64,000 nucleotides of DNA from assembly GCF_002952775.1 (NCBI RefSeq), contig NZ_CP025066.1, forward strand, positions 3,038,001-3,102,000. The letters are read 5' to 3'. The DNA comes from Halalkaliarchaeum desulfuricum (GTDB taxonomy: Archaea; Halobacteriota; Halobacteria; Halobacteriales; Haloferacaceae). The translations under genes and the position numbers were made by a program. This document shows, one piece after another, positions 61,088 through 64,000 of this stretch. The notes under the pieces are model-generated. The model did no database searches. It saw only the letters and a program-made list of their open reading frames with translations, and was not told the origin of the DNA. How positions within the stretch are numbered: the first letter of the stretch is position 1; each line of letters begins with the position of its first letter.

Positions 61088-62728
61088 TTATTTCCGGGGC
61101 GCTTCAGCTTCCTCCAGGTCGATCATCCGTGCGGCAAAGTCCTCGGGATCCTCAGCGGCAAAGCTGTGGTACTCCCAGATGGCGATGTCGGCGTTGCGCA
61201 CCTCGTCGACGCGGGGGTGCTCCCCGCTAGTGAGCCACGTCCAGTCGGTCTGACCGGGGTACATCAGGGGGACGGTGTACGTGTCGACGGCACCCCAGTC
61301 GGGTTCGTCACCGTCGAATTCTTCGGCGACGATTTCTGCTTCTTCCGTGTGTGGGTGGTCGGGATCGACGCCGAGCCCGAGCTTGTACGGGTAGCCGACC
61401 CAGTGCCAGCGCTGTGCGCCCCCACCGTGGACGGCTGGCGACCAGTCGTACACTTCACCCGGTTCGAAGTCCTGCTCGCCTGCGTAGCCGGATTCCAGCG
61501 GGCGCCACATTTCGACGGTCCAGGTGTCGTTCTCCCAGGTCGCGTCGACGCGCCACAGCGCGCCCGGACCCTCGACTTCGTCAGGGCGGTTGTACCGCCG
61601 TGGAATGACCGCACCCTCGGAGACGTCCGCCTCGTCCGGATCGAACTCGACCATGTTCTCGCCCTGGATCAATGCGTGAGTGTCGGTCTGCAGCACCTCG
61701 CCGTCATAAATCTCCTGCAGGTCGAGCGTTCCACCCTCCACGATGTCGGGATCGAACATGTACTCCGGATGACCGTCGTCGGTGATGCCCTGACTGTTCC
61801 GTATCCGGGTGGATGGTTCGTCCATTGCGCCGTGACGGTGATCGAGGATGCAATGAACCGTTGCGTATCCGCCGGGAGCACCACGGTGGGCTCGCATCAT
61901 CGGCATGTCGAGGAACTCTCCGTTCTCCAGCATCTCGTCGAGTTCCTCCTGGTCCTTGACGGCGTCCCAGTCGTTCTCCCACCACTCGCCCTCACGGGAC
62001 TGTGGGATGTACTTGCGGACGTCGTCGTTGCCCAGCACGTCGCCGTGGTGGGGATGGTCTTCGACTTCGTCACCCTCCACGGCGCCGGGAAGCGTTCGGG
62101 TCCCCTCGTGGACCGTGAGCCAGCCGCCGAACTGTTCGAACCCTTTCACGCTGCCGTCGTCGACGAGGAACGAGAGTCGGTCCTCGGTGAACCCCGAGAA
62201 GTTGTCACCGAATCCGTAGTCGGGATCGGGTGCGCCCGGATTGGGTTCGCCGTAGCGGACCCACTCGCCGTCCTCATAGACGAACACGTCGTGGAACCAG
62301 CCGTTCTTGACGTCCCAGTCCCACTCGAAGCGGAACCGGATCTCGTCGTCGTTGTACGCGACCTGTACGTCAAGGTCCTTTACCCAGTCCTTCGGAGCCC
62401 AGTCGACCGCCATGTGGTCGATTTGGGTGTAGTCCGGCCGCTCGAATTCAGGCTCTTCTTCTTCCTCCTCCTCTTCGTCTTCTTCAGGAGTCGGCGTGGG
62501 CGTCTCCTCGTCCGGCGTCGGCGTCTCTTCGGGCTCCGGCTCCTCTTCGCCTGCACAGCCCGCAAACCCGGCGATCGCCGCACCGCCGAGTGCCGCGAGG
62601 ACGCGGCGTCGATGGGTTTTGGATACCCCGTTCGGAAGCGTGAGCTTTCCGTCGAGTTCCTGTTCGATCTCCTCGGCATCTGAGTCGTCGAGGATTTCGT
62701 CTGGATCTGTCGTAGGTTCTTCAACCAT
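61088..62728 (-). CDS. ethylbenzene-dehydrogenase-type haem-binding lipoprotein, paralogue
   Basis: A 546-residue paralogue of the protein at 58939. It shares the layout: an acidic lead, twin-arginine signal THRRRVLAALGGAAIAGFAGC, Pro/Glu linker, and the haem domain VDVQVAYNDDEIRFRFEWD, GGAQRWHWVGYPYKLGLGV and MYPGQTDWTWLTSGEHPRVDEVRNADIAIWEYH. The two differ in linker and in the AEEDPEDFAARMIDLEEAEAPRK end. It is probably a lipid-anchored haem carrier outside the membrane. Its upstream region shares a 39-base element with that of its paralogue. The two may have arisen by tandem duplication. Confidence 0.85.
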   Translation of the reverse strand: MVEEPTTDPDEILDDSDAEEIEQELDGKLTLPNGVSKTHRRRVLAALGGAAIAGFAGCAGEEEPEPEETPTPDEETPTPTPEEDEEEEEEEEPEFERPDYTQIDHMAVDWAPKDWVKDLDVQVAYNDDEIRFRFEWDWDVKNGWFHDVFVYEDGEWVRYGEPNPGAPDPDYGFGDNFSGFTEDRLSFLVDDGSVKGFEQFGGWLTVHEGTRTLPGAVEGDEVEDHPHHGDVLGNDDVRKYIPQSREGEWWENDWDAVKDQEELDEMLENGEFLDMPMMRAHRGAPGGYATVHCILDHRHGAMDEPSTRIRNSQGITDDGHPEYMFDPDIVEGGTLDLQEIYDGEVLQTDTHALIQGENMVEFDPDEADVSEGAVIPRRYNRPDEVEGPGALWRVDATWENDTWTVEMWRPLESGYAGEQDFEPGEVYDWSPAVHGGGAQRWHWVGYPYKLGLGVDPDHPHTEEAEIVAEEFDGDEPDWGAVDTYTVPLMYPGQTDWTWLTSGEHPRVDEVRNADIAIWEYHSFAAEDPEDFAARMIDLEEAEAPRK

Positions 62729-62751
62729 ACAATAAATTTGGGAGTACTACA

Positions 62752-62790
62752 CATTTGAAGTACTACCCCTGAATAATGGTGTCCTTTAAA
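62752..62790 (-). promoter_or_regulatory. conserved promoter/UAS element, copy 2
   Basis: The second copy of the 39-base element (see 60643), 23 bases before the ATG of the 61088 gene. Differences between copies are confined to seven bases, mostly outside the ACACCAT and TTCAGGGG blocks. This supports shared regulation of the two genes. Confidence 0.7.
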
Positions 62791-62909
62791 ACCAGTCAAT
62801 AAATTAACTCTAATACAAGCTATGTAGTCCGTCCGTCGCCTCATTTGCGAGTGAGTCTGCCAACCCCGGCCTTTGACCAGAAACTCCCCGTTTGAGTTCA
62901 CAGACGTGG

Positions 62910-64000
62910 TCAGCCGGCCGACTCCCGTCGGGTCCACCACAGTTTCACTAGGGTATGAATCTTCGAGAACAGCGACCACTTCGCCGCTACTTCGTCTTCC
63001 CCACGGAGCAGGAACTAATCCAGTCCGCGATTCACGTGATGACCAACCACTGGCTCCACGCTCTGGCTTTGTTTGCGATATCTGTCTCTGCCTCTATTCG
63101 TTCGTAACTTGCGTTCCATCAGTTCCTTTGGCCTGACTGACTCGGATTCCGTCCACGCGCCGGTCCGCTCTCTTGTAAATCCTTGCGCCGCTTCCAATCC
63201 TTCGTCGTGAAAATGAACAACTCGGTTTGTTCATCTGCAAGTTTGGCGTTCTCATTGGTCCCGTACCCAGCAAACGCCAGCACATTCGACGGAGGTTGTC
63301 CGGTTACTTCCTCGCATTCCTTCAGCATCGGATCGAGTTGCTCGATATCATTGGCGTCAGTTGTGACGTCCTGTGGGACGATTACCCCTGAGTAATAATC
63401 CGGCATCGCTAGGCCGATATAGCCCTGATTCCAGCCGTCGTAACTCTTCATAGATTGACTCTCCGGTTCGGTCGTGTTCGTCTTCGGGCCCTCGTCAAGT
63501 TCGACATCTTCAGGCAGCGTTGATTTCTCCCCACTTTTCGTGTCGCCCGTCTTGGCTTCTTCACGTTCTCTCTCATGAAACTTCTCGGCCTGTTCGTCCT
63601 TCATCTTCTGTTCTTTCTAGTCGAATTTGACTTCGCCTCCCGGAGTCGTTCAGGGCTGCGCTCTTTGTCCTGCAGTTCCTCGGGAAGTTCTTCGCCGCGG
63701 TTATCCGGGCCGTACTCTTTGTCTTCTTCGGCTCCGAATTCGGCTGCTTTTTCCCAGATCGACTGAACTCTGCCTTGAACTGCTCACGCGTTCGGTTACT
63801 GATCGAGGGCGGCGTCTCCCTGAACGGGCCGGCCGTCGATTGCACCTTCACCCATTTGAGCCATCCCCGCTTGCCGGCAGAGTCGACGGATTTCGACGAA
63901 GAGGAGCTGGAACTCCTCGCGGTGATCCGGGCGAACGTCGCAGATGGTGCGGAAATCCGGCTGATGATTCGAGGCAAGATAGCCAAACACGACATCACGT
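62910..64000 (-). pseudogene. decayed IS1182-type transposase, cut by window end
   Basis: Three frames together carry IS1182-family sequence reading leftward: MFGYLASNHQPDFRTICDVR and DGRPVQG near 63800-63990, GEELPEELQDKERSPERLREAKS near 63640-63720 in another frame, then MKSYDGWNQGYIGLAMPDYYSG with VTTDANDIEQLDP and AFAGYGTNENAKLA (63200-63480), and RKQSQSVEPVVGHH and FLLRGEDEVAAKWSLF (62920-63080), separated by a TAG. At least two frameshifts and one stop make it non-functional. It continues past 64000, so the full length is unknown. Confidence 0.82.

Noticed and set aside
62873-63136. 87-codon plus-strand open frame
   Set aside because: The minus strand here encodes the C-terminal end of an IS1182-type transposase (SVEPVVGHH, FLLRGEDEV), so the plus-strand frame is its mirror.

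Overview
The window comes from a haloarchaeon (class Halobacteria). The proteins are strongly acidic, most coding DNA is GC-rich, and many genes start only a few bases after a TATA box placed 25-30 bases upstream, which is the leaderless arrangement usual in this group. Family content agrees: a TFB-type transcription factor, RaSEA of archaeosine synthesis, the SAMP-activating enzyme UbaA, Hel308 next to the KEOPS subunit Cgi121, an F420-dependent NADP reductase, and ISH-type insertion sequences. The species cannot be named from the sequence alone.

Left core (1-21.7 kb): stress and repair proteins (a YegP-like repeat protein, a cysteine hydrolase, OsmC, UspA), a ribbon-helix-helix/PIN toxin-antitoxin pair, an M29 aminopeptidase, two radical SAM enzymes, a VKOR-like membrane protein, a class V aminotransferase, a tungsten aldehyde:ferredoxin oxidoreductase, a 1223-residue HTH/FilR1-like/NTPase/TPR protein, purS-purQ, a creatininase-family amidohydrolase and serA.

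Accessory island (about 21.7-38.2 kb, between serA and ubaA): lower GC, four transposase genes from three or four IS types, a second VapBC pair, a NUDIX hydrolase, many small membrane proteins and lipoproteins, two SHOCT-domain proteins, a CPBP-family membrane protease and a PQQ-like beta-propeller lipoprotein. Between these genes lie several diverged copies of a repeated sequence that look like remains of a multiplied small gene. One IS5-group element has exact 8-base target duplications.

Right core (38.2-62.7 kb): ubaA, pheA, two Hsp20 chaperones, family 4 uracil-DNA glycosylase, methyltransferases, F420-dependent NADP reductase, hel308-cgi121, cytidylate kinase, a TFB, a glycosyltransferase operon, a rhodanese/metallo-beta-lactamase sulfur enzyme, tRNA-Gln(CTG) with a nearby copy of its 3' end, an RND-family exporter, hemA, and two paralogous lipid-anchored ethylbenzene-dehydrogenase-type haem proteins. 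These two genes share a conserved upstream element at nearly the same distance from their start codons. The window ends inside a decayed IS1182-type transposase.

The observations I consider most worth following are the HTH-NTPase-TPR fusion, the shared promoter element of the two haem lipoproteins, the tRNA-Gln 3'-end duplication, and the repeat remnants of the SHOCT/small-membrane-protein island.
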